Below the pieces are notes generated by a model. That model did no database searches and was not told the origin of the DNA. It saw only the letters and a list, made by a program, of their open reading frames with translations. This document shows, piece by piece, positions 1 to 6,300 of a stretch of DNA of 36,954 nucleotides (within the stretch, counting starts at the first letter, position 1; the number at the start of each line of letters is the position of its first letter). Source of the stretch: a virus; IMG/VR virus record IMGVR_UViG_3300033153_008926, positions 1 through 36,954 of that record. One strand, 5' to 3'. Both the position numbers and the translations under genes were made by a program.

Positions 1-247
1 TTTTCACAGCTTCGTTTATCAAGCTGTTTATTTCTTCAATGTGCCCATGTCCTGCTGTCACGTCTATTCTCAAAAATGATTCGCACAAGCCGGGCCAGTT
101 TGTCATACAGCCCAAACTGCATCTTACGCAATAATTTCTTATTTTGCGCTCAAGCTTTAACAGCTTTTTCTTTCCAAACGAACCAGGCTCTATAAACACA
201 CAATACATGTAAAGCTCCGGACTATAACTGCAATATGTAACCTTCAC
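1..247 (-). CDS. Hypothetical Cys-containing protein, 3' end cut by window
   Basis: An open frame runs leftward from a GTG at 247 to the window edge, giving 82 codons with no stop. The GTG overlaps the stop of the upstream gene as GTGA, the coupling style used throughout this genome, and an AGAAGT/GAAG purine tract precedes it. The visible protein begins VKVTYCSYSPELYMYC and has a cluster YCVRCSLGC that could bind metal. I do not recognise the family. The start lies in the 15-nt block GAAGTAGAGTGAAGG that also precedes three genes of the opposite arm (6294, 6437, 6667). Confidence 0.6.
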   Translation of the reverse strand, partial: MKVTYCSYSPELYMYCVFIEPGSFGKKKLLKLERKIRNYCVRCSLGCMTNWPGLCESFLRIDVTAGHGHIEEINSLINEAVK

Positions 248-729
248 TCTACTTCTTCCAGCTTCAGCATCAATTTACCTTGCATTTTCCTATAAATGCA
301 TTTTACAGCTTCGCGACCACCAACATCTTCTTGCTCCTCAAGCTTGCCCAGGCGAGCTGAGTTCTCGCTAATGCTTTCCCTTACTCTGTCAACGTCATAA
401 TGAGACGCGCACTTTGAAAATACGTGAGCGCTTAGAGTTTCAAAGTTTTCTCTAAATTCCCCTCCTAGCTTATAAAGCTCACTAGCAACATTCTCAGCTT
501 GAGCAGAGTTAAGTATCTTGTCTATAGCTTCTGAGTTCTTTTCGATTTGTTCACAATTCTGAATCGCTAGCTCTTTAAGATTTGTAAGCGAATCATCGCT
601 TGAGCCAAGAACTACTGTATGAATAGGTTTACAATCAGCATCAAAAAACAGAAACGCTCCAACTCTTCTAACTACGTAGAACAAACAGCAAGCTTGAATT
701 GAAATACAGAAGACTGTGAAATAGTTCAT
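244..729 (-). CDS. Membrane-anchored coiled-coil protein, unknown function
   Basis: A 161-residue protein starting at ATG 729, chosen because AGAGGG lies just upstream and because a longer frame would run into the tRNA-like gene. Residues 1-30 are hydrophobic and Cys-rich (signal anchor or transmembrane segment). The rest is charged and heptad-like, rich in Glu, Lys, Leu and Ala, consistent with a coiled coil. It is translationally coupled to the gene after it (GTGA overlap). The topology resembles small phage spanin-like or membrane proteins, but no diagnostic motif is present, so the function is unknown. Confidence 0.65.
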   Translation of the reverse strand: MNYFTVFCISIQACCLFYVVRRVGAFLFFDADCKPIHTVVLGSSDDSLTNLKELAIQNCEQIEKNSEAIDKILNSAQAENVASELYKLGGEFRENFETLSAHVFSKCASHYDVDRVRESISENSARLGKLEEQEDVGGREAVKCIYRKMQGKLMLKLEEVE

Positions 730-752
730 AAGTAACCCTCTTTTTAAAATGT

Positions 753-834
753 TGGGGCTGACTGGATTCGAACCAGCGACATGCCCTCTTCTTTGCAGAA
801 GCAAGCGTACTCTAACCAGCTGAGCTACAGCCCC
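753..834 (-). tRNA. tRNA or tRNA-like gene, atypical anticodon arm
   Basis: On the minus strand a perfect 7-bp acceptor (GGGGCTG/CAGCCCC), a 4-bp D stem GCTC/GAGT with loop AGCTGGTTA, and a T arm GCTGG-TTCGAAT-CCAGT are all present. CCA is not encoded. The span between position 26 and the T stem is 30 nt, 8 more than a class I tRNA. It folds as CTTC-TGCAAA-GAAG rather than as a canonical 7-nt anticodon loop. Readings as TGC (Ala) or GCA (Cys) are possible, but each leaves stem mismatches. It may be a divergent tRNA, a decaying one or a tRNA mimic. Confidence 0.6.
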
Positions 835-845
835 TTCGTTAGAAA

Positions 846-1091
846 TTATACCAACTTTCTCTTGTATTGCAAATCATTAATAGTTTCGAGCTTGCTAATA
901 CGTAGATCGTTGGAATGCAGAACATTTTCGATATCCGCAGTTTGTAGAGTTAAAGTAATGATAGCAGCTTTATTATCTGTAGCCTTATCTTTGAGCGCAA
1001 AGTATCCCTCGCACACTCCCATGAATGCACCGACGACAACGATTACGCGAGCAATCGTCAATAGATTGTCTATCCAAGTTACTTTCTTCAT
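846..1091 (-). CDS. Small membrane protein with C-terminal coiled coil
   Basis: An 81-residue protein with an N-terminal hydrophobic segment (about residues 10-32, including ARVIVVVGAFMGVCEGYFAL) followed by a polar helical tail ending in a short basic stretch. Single-span architecture with a long helix recalls phage inner-membrane spanins and holin accessory proteins, but the family is not identifiable. The SD is weak; the gene follows the 58-residue frame at 1094-1270 almost without a gap, so coupling is likely. Confidence 0.55.
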   Translation of the reverse strand: MKKVTWIDNLLTIARVIVVVGAFMGVCEGYFALKDKATDNKAAIITLTLQTADIENVLHSNDLRISKLETINDLQYKRKLV

Positions 1092-1093
1092 TT

Positions 1094-1270
1094 CTATACT
1101 GCTTTGATTCTGATTCCATCGATTACTAATTCCTCTCCGTATACCGGCTTTCTACCTTTTTCACGCTTGAAAAGTTCGTTGAATGACTTTTTATGCATCT
1201 GCAAAAATTTGCCATCACCCGGCTTTTTAGCGTAATTTTTGATCATATCATATAAGTGCTCTAATTTCAT
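1094..1270 (-). CDS. Small basic hypothetical protein (58 aa)
   Basis: ATG at 1270 is preceded by AAGAGGAAT, a good SD. The product begins MKLEHLYDMIKNYAKKPG and is Lys-rich and soluble, with no recognisable domain. It lies 2 bp upstream of the membrane protein at 846-1091 and 13 bp downstream of the replication-type gene, so all are probably one leftward operon. It was identified by direct translation. It is short but has a convincing start, stop and context. Confidence 0.55.
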   Translation of the reverse strand: MKLEHLYDMIKNYAKKPGDGKFLQMHKKSFNELFKREKGRKPVYGEELVIDGIRIKAV

Positions 1271-1283
1271 TAGCTGATTCCTC

Positions 1284-2363
1284 TTATTGCGGCCACGGAA
1301 GCGCTTTGTGCCTGCCTCTTATGAACATTTCAGCTGCCAACATTGACCTAGTATAGTCATAATTTTTAAGAGTAACGCATTTTTCTGGAGATTCATTGTG
1401 TTTTATCGATATCATTCCATCGCTATCTTCAAAAGTAAACTTGCCAGGATTTGAACGATGCTCTATGTAGATTTGAAGTTGGCCAAACGTCATTTTTGAG
1501 TTATGTATTGATTCTTTGTTAAAATCTCTTGCAGCCTCTTTCACCATACGAGCAGTCATAGCCTCCGTTTCAATCGACTTGAAGTTTTCAAAATAGTGAT
1601 CTTCACAATAGCATAAGCTTGCCCCATGCTTGTTTTTAAACATCTTTCCTGGCTCTCCACACTTACAGCACGAGAACTTTGTCATGTTAAGCATTCTCTT
1701 TTCCCCTTTTAAAGTTTCGTCAGTGTACCCATTCGGCTTAGTCCACTTTCCAGCTTTTACAAGCCATTCAGCTATGCAGATGGCATTTGGTATCGAGTGA
1801 TACGTTCCTGTATTTTTCATACACATTAATCTTCCGCTTACAATAGAATAAACAATTTCTGACACTAGATTCAGACATTCGCTCTCTGATTCTGTATATT
1901 TTTTGATCATTGCAGTCAGTATCATGAGGTTGGTTTTAGTAAACTCTGGTTTTGAAGCTAACCCTATATACTCTACATCTTTAGTGTTATGTTTATTATT
2001 ACTACTATAGGTATTAGTATTTATTAGTAGGTCAGTTTTACTGGAAGTCTTATACTTAGCGCTTTGCAATCGACAGAAAAATACGTATTTTCCGGTGTCT
2101 GTTACATGAAATACGTGCTTACGTCCGTCTGGATATGATCGCTTGATCAGCTTCATATCTTCGAGTATCACCATATACCTTTTTACAGTAGACATTGACC
2201 TTGTTATTTTTCCGGAATGCGCTATAAATTCAGTGGATGGGTGGCACTCGCCTTCTGACTTCATTGTATCGAATGAGTATAGATAGCATAGCAACCAGGA
2301 CAGAGCTTCTCGCTTTTTACGAGAGTATTTCTCAAATAAGTCGCTAATTCTGCATTTATTCAT
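1284..2363 (-). CDS. Winged-helix replication-type protein with Zn-ribbon motif
   Basis: A 359-residue protein starting at ATG 2363, preceded by AGGG six bases upstream; an in-frame TTG three bases earlier is less likely. Residues 15-90 look like a winged helix-turn-helix (TRSMSTVKRYMVILEDMKLI fits a recognition helix plus wing), as in phage replication initiators and O-like proteins. Residues 232-256 contain CCKC...CYCEDH, a probable zinc-binding element. It is the first gene of the leftward arm, next to a dyad-rich control region that could be an origin. An alternative role as a DNA-binding regulator cannot be excluded. Confidence 0.6.
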   Translation of the reverse strand: MNKCRISDLFEKYSRKKREALSWLLCYLYSFDTMKSEGECHPSTEFIAHSGKITRSMSTVKRYMVILEDMKLIKRSYPDGRKHVFHVTDTGKYVFFCRLQSAKYKTSSKTDLLINTNTYSSNNKHNTKDVEYIGLASKPEFTKTNLMILTAMIKKYTESESECLNLVSEIVYSIVSGRLMCMKNTGTYHSIPNAICIAEWLVKAGKWTKPNGYTDETLKGEKRMLNMTKFSCCKCGEPGKMFKNKHGASLCYCEDHYFENFKSIETEAMTARMVKEAARDFNKESIHNSKMTFGQLQIYIEHRSNPGKFTFEDSDGMISIKHNESPEKCVTLKNYDYTRSMLAAEMFIRGRHKALPWPQ

Positions 2364-2398
2364 CAAAAACCCTAAAAAAACATTAAAAACTTCGCCAG

Positions 2399-2435
2399 CC
2401 TTAATATTCCCTTAAGGTTTCTGCATCAAAATGCA
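2399..2435. repeat. Two short dyads upstream of the replication-type gene
   Basis: CCTTAA-TATTCCC-TTAAGG (2399-2417) and TGCAT-CAAA-ATGCA (2422-2435) are perfect small inverted repeats in the leader of the leftward gene. They may be protein binding sites or part of an origin. A close variant of the first dyad (16 of 17 bases) occurs in inverted orientation at 9066-9082. Confidence 0.4.
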
Positions 2436-2513
2436 AAAACGGCTGTACGGCACCTCCCCTTAGAGGGCTGTCCATTCCTTAGGAAGGACCCAAAAATCCT
2501 TCTGAACACTTTG

Positions 2514-2557
2514 GTAACAACATGAAAATCATTTGCAGTTGGTTAGTTGTTACTAAC
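2514..2557. promoter_or_regulatory. Candidate operator dyads in the divergent control region
   Basis: A perfect dyad GTTAGT-TGTT-ACTAAC spans 2542-2557. A half-site GTAACAAC at 2514-2521 is the exact inverse of GTTGTTAC at 2546-2553. Such repeated dyads between divergent promoters are typical of Cro/CI-like operators. The Cro/YdaS-like product of the adjacent rightward gene is the obvious candidate ligand. The assignment is inferred from position and symmetry only. Confidence 0.5.
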
Positions 2558-2569
2558 ATATCAATCTCT

Positions 2570-2597
2570 GGGGTGTGAGAATACACACTCGCACCCC
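2570..2597. other. 10-bp inverted repeat (hairpin or operator)
   Basis: GGGGTGTGAG (2570-2579) pairs with CTCGCACCCC (2588-2597) with one T/G wobble around an 8-nt loop. No T-run follows on either strand, so it is not an intrinsic terminator. The leftward promoter candidate would start transcription just inside it, which would give a 5'-end hairpin on that transcript. Confidence 0.5.
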
Positions 2598-2598
2598 C

Positions 2599-2627
2599 AT
2601 TTAAACATTCCAATCAATTTTCGTCAA
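2599..2627 (-). promoter_or_regulatory. Candidate leftward sigma70 promoter
   Basis: On the minus strand TTGACG (2627-2622) is followed after 17 bp by TTAAAT (2604-2599). The -35 matches 5 of 6 consensus bases and the -10 only 4 of 6. It points at the replication-type gene and sits back to back with the stronger rightward promoter. Confidence 0.4.
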
Positions 2628-2642
2628 GTGAATTTCAAATTG

Positions 2643-2671
2643 TTGACACAGCCCAACTAAATACGTACACT
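2643..2671 (+). promoter_or_regulatory. Rightward early promoter (sigma70-type)
   Basis: A perfect -35 TTGACA (2643-2648), a 17-bp spacer and TACACT (2666-2671) lie 33 bp upstream of the regulator start at 2704. The expected start is near 2678. This is the only good promoter upstream of the rightward operon and probably drives 2704-8545. Confidence 0.75.
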
Positions 2672-2703
2672 TTCCGCACTATTTATAAGTGGAGAGTTAT
2701 AAA

Positions 2704-3099
2704 ATGAGCAAATTAAATCCGAAAGAAGCCCTGTGGGAAGCAATAAATATATGCGGAGGGATATCAGAGCTTAGCGACTGCTCAGGGGTTGGGAGACGAA
2801 CAATATATGACGCCCTTAACAAAGATGGGATTAAAACATACAGAACAAACTTCATGAGAAAGCGGACAGCAATGAAAATAGAAAGAGTTACAGGCGTAGA
2901 TTGGCGGTTAATTTGCACTCCTTACCTAGATAATTCACAAATAATGATGATAAAAGAGATAGAAAGTTTCACAAATAATCCTGACAAAACAAAGGATTAC
3001 AACCTAAGGGAATTAAAAAAGCATAAAGTACTTGCAATTGCCGACCAATTACCGCACAATGCTCCCAACATGAATAACAAGATAGAAGAACAACAATAA
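2704..3099 (+). CDS. Cro/YdaS-like helix-turn-helix regulator
   Basis: A 131-residue protein. ATG 2704 was chosen over an in-frame GTG at 2689 because GGAG at 2691-2694 is correctly spaced for the ATG. Residues about 16-42 (GGISELSDCSGVGRRTIYDAL) form a helix-turn-helix of the Cro/YdaS type, the fold of phage lytic-switch repressors. The rest is basic and then polar, with a Gln/Glu-rich end. As first gene of the rightward operon beside operator-like dyads, it is probably an autoregulating early repressor. No partner CI-type repressor is seen in the window. Confidence 0.7.
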   Translation: MSKLNPKEALWEAINICGGISELSDCSGVGRRTIYDALNKDGIKTYRTNFMRKRTAMKIERVTGVDWRLICTPYLDNSQIMMIKEIESFTNNPDKTKDYNLRELKKHKVLAIADQLPHNAPNMNNKIEEQQ

Positions 3100-3113
3100 C
3101 CAAGATCAATGAA

Positions 3114-3270
3114 TTGACATTGAGCCAGCCCTGAAAGGGCAAACGCAAAGGGTGCGTTGGCTCGCAGTTAGAGTGGAAGTCAAGCGGCGGTGGGAGCCGG
3201 TCTAACACCCACACTGAAGTTATAGGAAACAACAGGGGAAGCACTGCAAATCGCCTCCCCGCTTACGGAG
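3114..3270 (+). ncRNA. Structured non-coding leader with predicted three-way junction
   Basis: No credible gene occupies 3100-3278. Within it GAGCC (3122-3126) pairs with GGCTC (3159-3163) and encloses two hairpins: GCCC-TGAAA-GGGC (3128-3140) and AACGCA-AAGGG-TGCGTT (3142-3158), a three-way junction. Downstream, GTGGG (3190-3194) pairs with CCCAC (3208-3212), and GGGGA near 3235 can pair with TCCCC near 3257. It is transcribed with the early operon, between the regulator and the genes leading to csrA. It could be a cis-regulatory leader or a separate small RNA. The fold was predicted by eye. Confidence 0.45.
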
Positions 3271-3278
3271 AAATTGAT

Positions 3279-3440
3279 ATGTGTAAAGAATTTAAACATT
3301 TACTAGGATTCAAGGTTGCATACATAGAGCATTGCAAATCTAAAAACATCAAACCAACCAATGGATACAGCTATTGGATGTGGGCATGGGATAACAGTCC
3401 AAACAACAGAGCAAACTACTCAAGCAGGTGTGCGTCATGA
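3279..3440 (+). CDS. Hypothetical protein (53 aa)
   Basis: ATG 3279 follows ACGGAG with good spacing. The product begins MCKEFKHLLGFKVAYIEHC and contains an aromatic segment SYWMWAWDNSPNN. Its TGA overlaps the next ATG as ATGA. The family is not recognised. Its SD contains the CsrA-type core ANGGA (ACGGA), of interest because csrA lies downstream in the same operon. Confidence 0.6.
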   Translation: MCKEFKHLLGFKVAYIEHCKSKNIKPTNGYSYWMWAWDNSPNNRANYSSRCAS

Positions 3441-3661
3441 GTGTAGAAATATGGCCAGAAGAGCTGCTAAAGATGGATGATAGGACTTTAGAAGCAGCAG
3501 AGAAGTATGATAAAAAGGTTCGGCATCAGCAATGGTTAGACTCTGAAGAGTGCGAGACTGGAAAGTTTGTAGACACTTCTGAGGACATTCTAAGGATAGC
3601 AAGTCTTGATATGAGCAACACACTATTTAAAAAGGGAGTTACAAATGAATACGCTATTTAG
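3437..3661 (+). CDS. Small acidic hypothetical protein (74 aa)
   Basis: Starts at ATG 3437, overlapping the previous stop (ATGA), rather than at an in-frame GTG at 3428. The product begins MSVEIWPEELLKMDD, is acidic and helical, and has no motif I recognise. It overlaps the next gene by 17 bp. Dense packing, coupling and a position just behind the early promoter suggest an early host-takeover gene, but that is inference. Confidence 0.6.
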   Translation: MSVEIWPEELLKMDDRTLEAAEKYDKKVRHQQWLDSEECETGKFVDTSEDILRIASLDMSNTLFKKGVTNEYAI

Positions 3662-3818
3662 AGAGATGCAATTAAACAACTCAAGAGAGGTGATGTTTGC
3701 ATCAAAGGTAAAACACTTTGCAGAGATTCTAGAAGATGTCTCAAAAGACGTAAAAGAGATGGCAGAGAGAGATTATTATTTTGACGGAACCAAGAAGGAG
3801 CAGGATGATGTACAGTGA
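3645..3818 (+). CDS. Small helical hypothetical protein (57 aa)
   Basis: ATG 3645 is preceded by AAGGGAG. The product begins MNTLFREMQLNN and continues as an amphipathic charged helix to the end. The frame differs from both neighbours, and it overlaps them by 17 and 11 bp, as is usual in this operon. Function unknown. Confidence 0.55.
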   Translation: MNTLFREMQLNNSREVMFASKVKHFAEILEDVSKDVKEMAERDYYFDGTKKEQDDVQ

Positions 3819-4056
3819 TATGCTAGAGAAAAGACGCGAGCGAGACATAGAAAATGAGAACATGCTGGAAAAATACGAAGACATATTCGACAAAATGACA
3901 AGCAACGCAGCACCAACAGCATTCCCTGTCGATGGAAAGAGGTACGCTGGCAAGATATTTAATTGTGATGCCTTAAATCAAGCAACATATGACCGTCTTG
4001 TCAGCTACTTCGAAGATCTAGAGAAATTTTTAAACACTTTTAAGGAGAACATGTAA
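3808..4056 (+). CDS. Small charged hypothetical protein (82 aa)
   Basis: ATG 3808 (or the adjacent ATG 3805) lies behind AAGGAG at 3795-3800, inside the end of the previous gene. The N-terminal half is a charged helix ([20 protein letters not shown]); the C-terminal half is more mixed and ends in FENM-like residues. Its TAA overlaps the csrA start (TAATG), so csrA translation is probably coupled to it. Family not recognised. Confidence 0.6.
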   Translation: MYSDMLEKRRERDIENENMLEKYEDIFDKMTSNAAPTAFPVDGKRYAGKIFNCDALNQATYDRLVSYFEDLEKFLNTFKENM

Positions 4057-4259
4057 TGTTAATATTAACCAGAAGAATAGGGGAAACCCTAGTGATCGGA
4101 GACGGAGATATAAAAGCAGAAATAATGGTGATGGACATCAAAGGAAATCAAGTACGACTTGGGATAGATGCGCCAAAGGAAATACCAGTCCACAGGCTTG
4201 AGATTTATCGACAAATAAAGGCTGAAGAAGCCGTAGATAAAATGGAGATGGGATCATGA
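4056..4259 (+). CDS. csrA: CsrA/RsmA-family translational regulator, phage-encoded
   Basis: A 67-residue CsrA, about the usual length (E. coli CsrA has 61). The RNA-binding strand [12 protein letters not shown] is intact, with Leu4, Arg6 and Arg7. [19 protein letters not shown] carries the GNQVRxGxxAPK signature, with Val45 and Arg47 matching E. coli Val42 and Arg44. CsrA dimers bind GGA-containing hairpins, often over SD sites, and repress or stabilise mRNAs. Relative to E. coli it has three extra residues between strands 1 and 2. The SD AAGGAG and TAATG coupling place it mid-operon. It probably redirects host post-transcriptional control or times phage translation. Identification is secure; its targets are inferred. 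Confidence 0.95.
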   Translation: MLILTRRIGETLVIGDGDIKAEIMVMDIKGNQVRLGIDAPKEIPVHRLEIYRQIKAEEAVDKMEMGS

Positions 4260-4342
4260 ACAGAGAAGCATTTGACTGGATGATGTCCCTCGCACACGAA
4301 GAGATGGACAGACGACAATTTGAGTTATTGGAATTATTTTAA
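4256..4342 (+). CDS. Mini-protein (28 aa) between csrA and the ATPase
   Basis: ATGA overlap with the csrA stop, with GGAG 9 bp upstream. The product [20 protein letters not shown] plus eight residues is an acidic amphipathic helix. It ends in TTTTAAGGAG, supplying the SD of the ATPase gene. Very short, but the coupling on both sides supports translation. Function unknown. Confidence 0.4.
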   Translation: MNREAFDWMMSLAHEEMDRRQFELLELF

Positions 4343-4352
4343 GGAGAATATT

Positions 4353-5024
4353 ATGGCTACAAATATATTAGTAATTGGAGAAAGCGGAACAGGAAAGAGC
4401 TGGAGCTTGCAAAATCTTGACCCAAAAGAAACTTTCTTAATAAAGTGTTGGGAAAAGCCGCTACCATTCAGGGGAGAGAGAAGCAGATACAAATACGTTG
4501 AGGGTGACATCGAGAAAAGCAACCTTGTAACGTCTCATGATCCTGCAAAAATCTCACACGTTTTAAGCAACATATCAGAACAAAAAAAGGAAATTAAAAA
4601 TGTAATAATTGATGACTTTCAATATATTATGGCGATGGAGTTTTTTAAAACAGCAACTGATAAGGGATATACGAAATTCTCTGTTCTTGCTAAACAGATA
4701 AGTGACCTTTTTTATCTATGTTCAATGCTTAGGCAAGATCTAAACATAGTAACAATGTGCCACTCTGAAGTAGATGAGAATGGAAAAACAAAATGCAAGA
4801 CTGTAGGAAAAATGCTAGACAACCAACTATGCGTAGAAGGTCTGTTCACAATCGTATTTAATTCAGTTGTGAGGGACGGGAAATATGGATTTATCACGCA
4901 AAACGAAGGAATGAACATAGCTAAAGCGCCAGCAGAGATGTTCGAAGACATATTCATAGACAACGATATGAAAGTTGTACTAGATAGAGTTAACGAGTAT
5001 TATTCAGAAGACATACCATACTAA
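4353..5024 (+). CDS. Sak4-like RecA-fold ATPase (single-strand annealing/recombination)
   Basis: A 223-residue P-loop protein. ATG 4353 was chosen because TTAAGGAG sits at the right distance; an upstream in-frame start lacks an SD. Walker A is GESGTGKS (9-16) and Walker B is NVIIDDFQ (83-90). The N-terminus resembles phage AAA_24/Sak4-type proteins, RecA-fold ATPases that assist ssDNA annealing with an SSB partner. A DUF669-like SSB candidate follows immediately, matching that partnership. No separate exonuclease/Red-beta pair is seen. It acts in the cytoplasm on phage replication intermediates. The Sak4 label is by resemblance. Confidence 0.75.
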   Translation: MATNILVIGESGTGKSWSLQNLDPKETFLIKCWEKPLPFRGERSRYKYVEGDIEKSNLVTSHDPAKISHVLSNISEQKKEIKNVIIDDFQYIMAMEFFKTATDKGYTKFSVLAKQISDLFYLCSMLRQDLNIVTMCHSEVDENGKTKCKTVGKMLDNQLCVEGLFTIVFNSVVRDGKYGFITQNEGMNIAKAPAEMFEDIFIDNDMKVVLDRVNEYYSEDIPY

Positions 5025-5039
5025 ACTAAGGAGAAAAAC

Positions 5040-5528
5040 ATGATCACATTACCAAACTACACAAGAGACGAGTTACAAAATATGGATTCACCGAGAAAAG
5101 AAAGCTTTATTGTAAAAGACGGACTGTATTCGTTCAAGGCAATAGAGTTCAACGACAAGATCTCAAACGCTGGAAACCCAATGATAGAGCTGATTCTAGC
5201 TTTCGATGGCCCGGGATTTGAGTTCAAGGTGTGGGAATTTTTCATGCACGATCAGATGAAGGACACAAAGCACGTAATGCATTCAGCAGTAATGAAAAGG
5301 ATCTCAGACTATCTAGACGCCACAGGCATTCAGTGGTCATCAGATGCATTCAGTCAAGGAAAGATCGTTGGATCAAGAGGCAAAGCATTTGTGCATACAG
5401 TAACGCAGAAAGGAGACAAAGAGCCTAGAAAAAGGATCAAATACTTTGAGTCTAGAATAAGCCCACAACCTGCGCCAGCATCAGTTAAGCACGAAACCCC
5501 AATACCTGACGACCCAATCACATTTTAA
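5040..5528 (+). CDS. DUF669-like ssDNA-binding protein
   Basis: A 162-residue protein with SD CTAAGGAG. The pattern (GLYSFKAIEFNDKISNAGNPMIEL, then a beta-rich core with KHVMHSAVMKRI and GSRGKAFVHT) fits DUF669-type phage proteins, generally viewed as SSB-like. The C-terminus ends PIPDDPITF, resembling the acidic, Phe-terminated tip by which SSBs recruit partner proteins. It directly follows the Sak4-like ATPase, as in other recombination modules. The family call is good; ssDNA binding is inferred. Confidence 0.7.
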   Translation: MITLPNYTRDELQNMDSPRKESFIVKDGLYSFKAIEFNDKISNAGNPMIELILAFDGPGFEFKVWEFFMHDQMKDTKHVMHSAVMKRISDYLDATGIQWSSDAFSQGKIVGSRGKAFVHTVTQKGDKEPRKRIKYFESRISPQPAPASVKHETPIPDDPITF

Positions 5529-5538
5529 GGAGAACAGA

Positions 5539-5649
5539 ATGTATTTTGAAGGATGGAGTGTTACGTTAGTATGTCTTGGCGGAGCTATTTTTTGGACTGC
5601 TTTGATAATTTATCTCGTAGAAAGGGATTTCAAGAAAAGGAATAAGTGA
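5539..5649 (+). CDS. Small single-span membrane protein (36 aa)
   Basis: ATG 5539 follows TTTTAAGGAG. Residues about 8-28 (TLVCLGGAIFWTALIIYLV) form one transmembrane helix, followed by a basic tail ERDFKKRNK (inside by the positive-inside rule). It sits directly before another membrane protein. Function unknown; small early membrane peptides often modify the host envelope. Confidence 0.55.
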   Translation: MYFEGWSVTLVCLGGAIFWTALIIYLVERDFKKRNK

Positions 5650-5650
5650 A

Positions 5651-6046
5651 ATGAGCGCAATATTAACTATCTTAGCAGCTTTAACACCATTGCAGATATG
5701 CTTGACCATTATTGCAGTAGTATTCTCAGCAGTAATTATTTTTGGAGTAGCAGGGTGGGGTTTTTATCATGCTTTTTGCGGAGTAGTAGACATGTTTAGA
5801 AAAAATGAACCTGACGAGCCGGAACCACCCTACGAAGTTACAGAAGACATAACCAAAGTATTTAATATTTTAAACAGAAGCGCATGTTTCTTTGAATCAG
5901 TGGACGTTGATCCGAAAGACGAGCCAATCACAGCGCGCGCGGCACAGATAACAATTATGCATCAGGACGATGAAGAAGATCACAATTATCTAATGCAAGA
6001 TGCGCTTGATGAGCTGCACGAAAACAAAAGTTACGCATCAATTTAA
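5651..6046 (+). CDS. Membrane protein with acidic tail (131 aa)
   Basis: Starts one base after the previous stop. The N-terminus carries two likely membrane segments (about 3-20 and 20-45, with FSAVIIFGVAGWGFYHAF). A strongly acidic hydrophilic domain follows, with DEPEPPYEVTED and repeated Asp/Glu/His. The SD is poor (AAGGAATAAGTG), so coupling is likely. No family recognised. A role at the inner membrane with a soluble acidic domain can be read from the sequence, nothing more. Confidence 0.6.
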   Translation: MSAILTILAALTPLQICLTIIAVVFSAVIIFGVAGWGFYHAFCGVVDMFRKNEPDEPEPPYEVTEDITKVFNILNRSACFFESVDVDPKDEPITARAAQITIMHQDDEEDHNYLMQDALDELHENKSYASI

Positions 6047-6057
6047 GAAGTCTGAAA

Positions 6058-6183
6058 ATGAAAACTGCAATAATATATGAAGATTACAATCCCTGGAAGG
6101 ATTTTGAAAAAATGGATCCATACTGGCATCTGGAGGAGTACATGAAAAGGAAGAAGGAAGCTGAAAATGAAATGGTTATGTAA
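6058..6183 (+). CDS. Hypothetical protein (41 aa)
   Basis: ATG 6058 lies behind TTAAGAAG. The product begins MKTAIIYEDYNPWKDFEKMD and is acidic and aromatic N-terminally and basic later. It overlaps the next gene by 17 bp in another frame. Function unknown; support comes from packing and a plausible SD only. Confidence 0.4.
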   Translation: MKTAIIYEDYNPWKDFEKMDPYWHLEEYMKRKKEAENEMVM

Positions 6184-6292
6184 AATAGGCGTCCACAACT
6201 GGAGAATAAAGTCTTGGGCTGGCTGGAATAACCCTGCTACCTGCGAGTGCGCAAAATGCGGAAGAGTTAGAAAGTTTGGGAAGGAGAAGTAG
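6167..6292 (+). CDS. Zinc-ribbon micro-protein, DUF1660-like
   Basis: A 41-residue protein beginning MKWLCKIGVHNWRIKSW and later CECAKCGRVRKFG. The layout, an N-terminal LC-x-GxHxW element followed by a CxxC pair near the basic end, matches the small phage DUF1660 type, with probable ligands Cys5, His10 and the later cysteines. A paralogue with the same layout lies on the other arm at 34733-34867. The start overlaps the end of the previous gene; SD GAAGGAAG. A nucleic-acid or protein-binding role is inferred. Confidence 0.6.
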   Translation: MKWLCKIGVHNWRIKSWAGWNNPATCECAKCGRVRKFGKEK

Positions 6293-6300
6293 AGTGAAGG
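6286..6300 (+). repeat. 15-nt start-site block, copy 1
   Basis: GAAGTAGAGTGAAGG contains the stop of the preceding gene (TAG) and the GTG start of the next. Identical copies are at 6429-6443, 6659-6673 and, on the minus strand, 241-255. Confidence 0.8.

Noticed and set aside
753-834. Prophage attachment site at the tRNA-like gene
   Set aside because: No integrase, no duplicated tRNA 3' end and phage genes on both sides.
2570-2597. Intrinsic terminator at the 10-bp hairpin
   Set aside because: No T-run follows on either strand.
3114-3142. Promoter with TTGACA at 3114-3119
   Set aside because: At 17 bp spacing the -10 position is GGGCAA, far from consensus; the segment fits better as the base of the structured leader.
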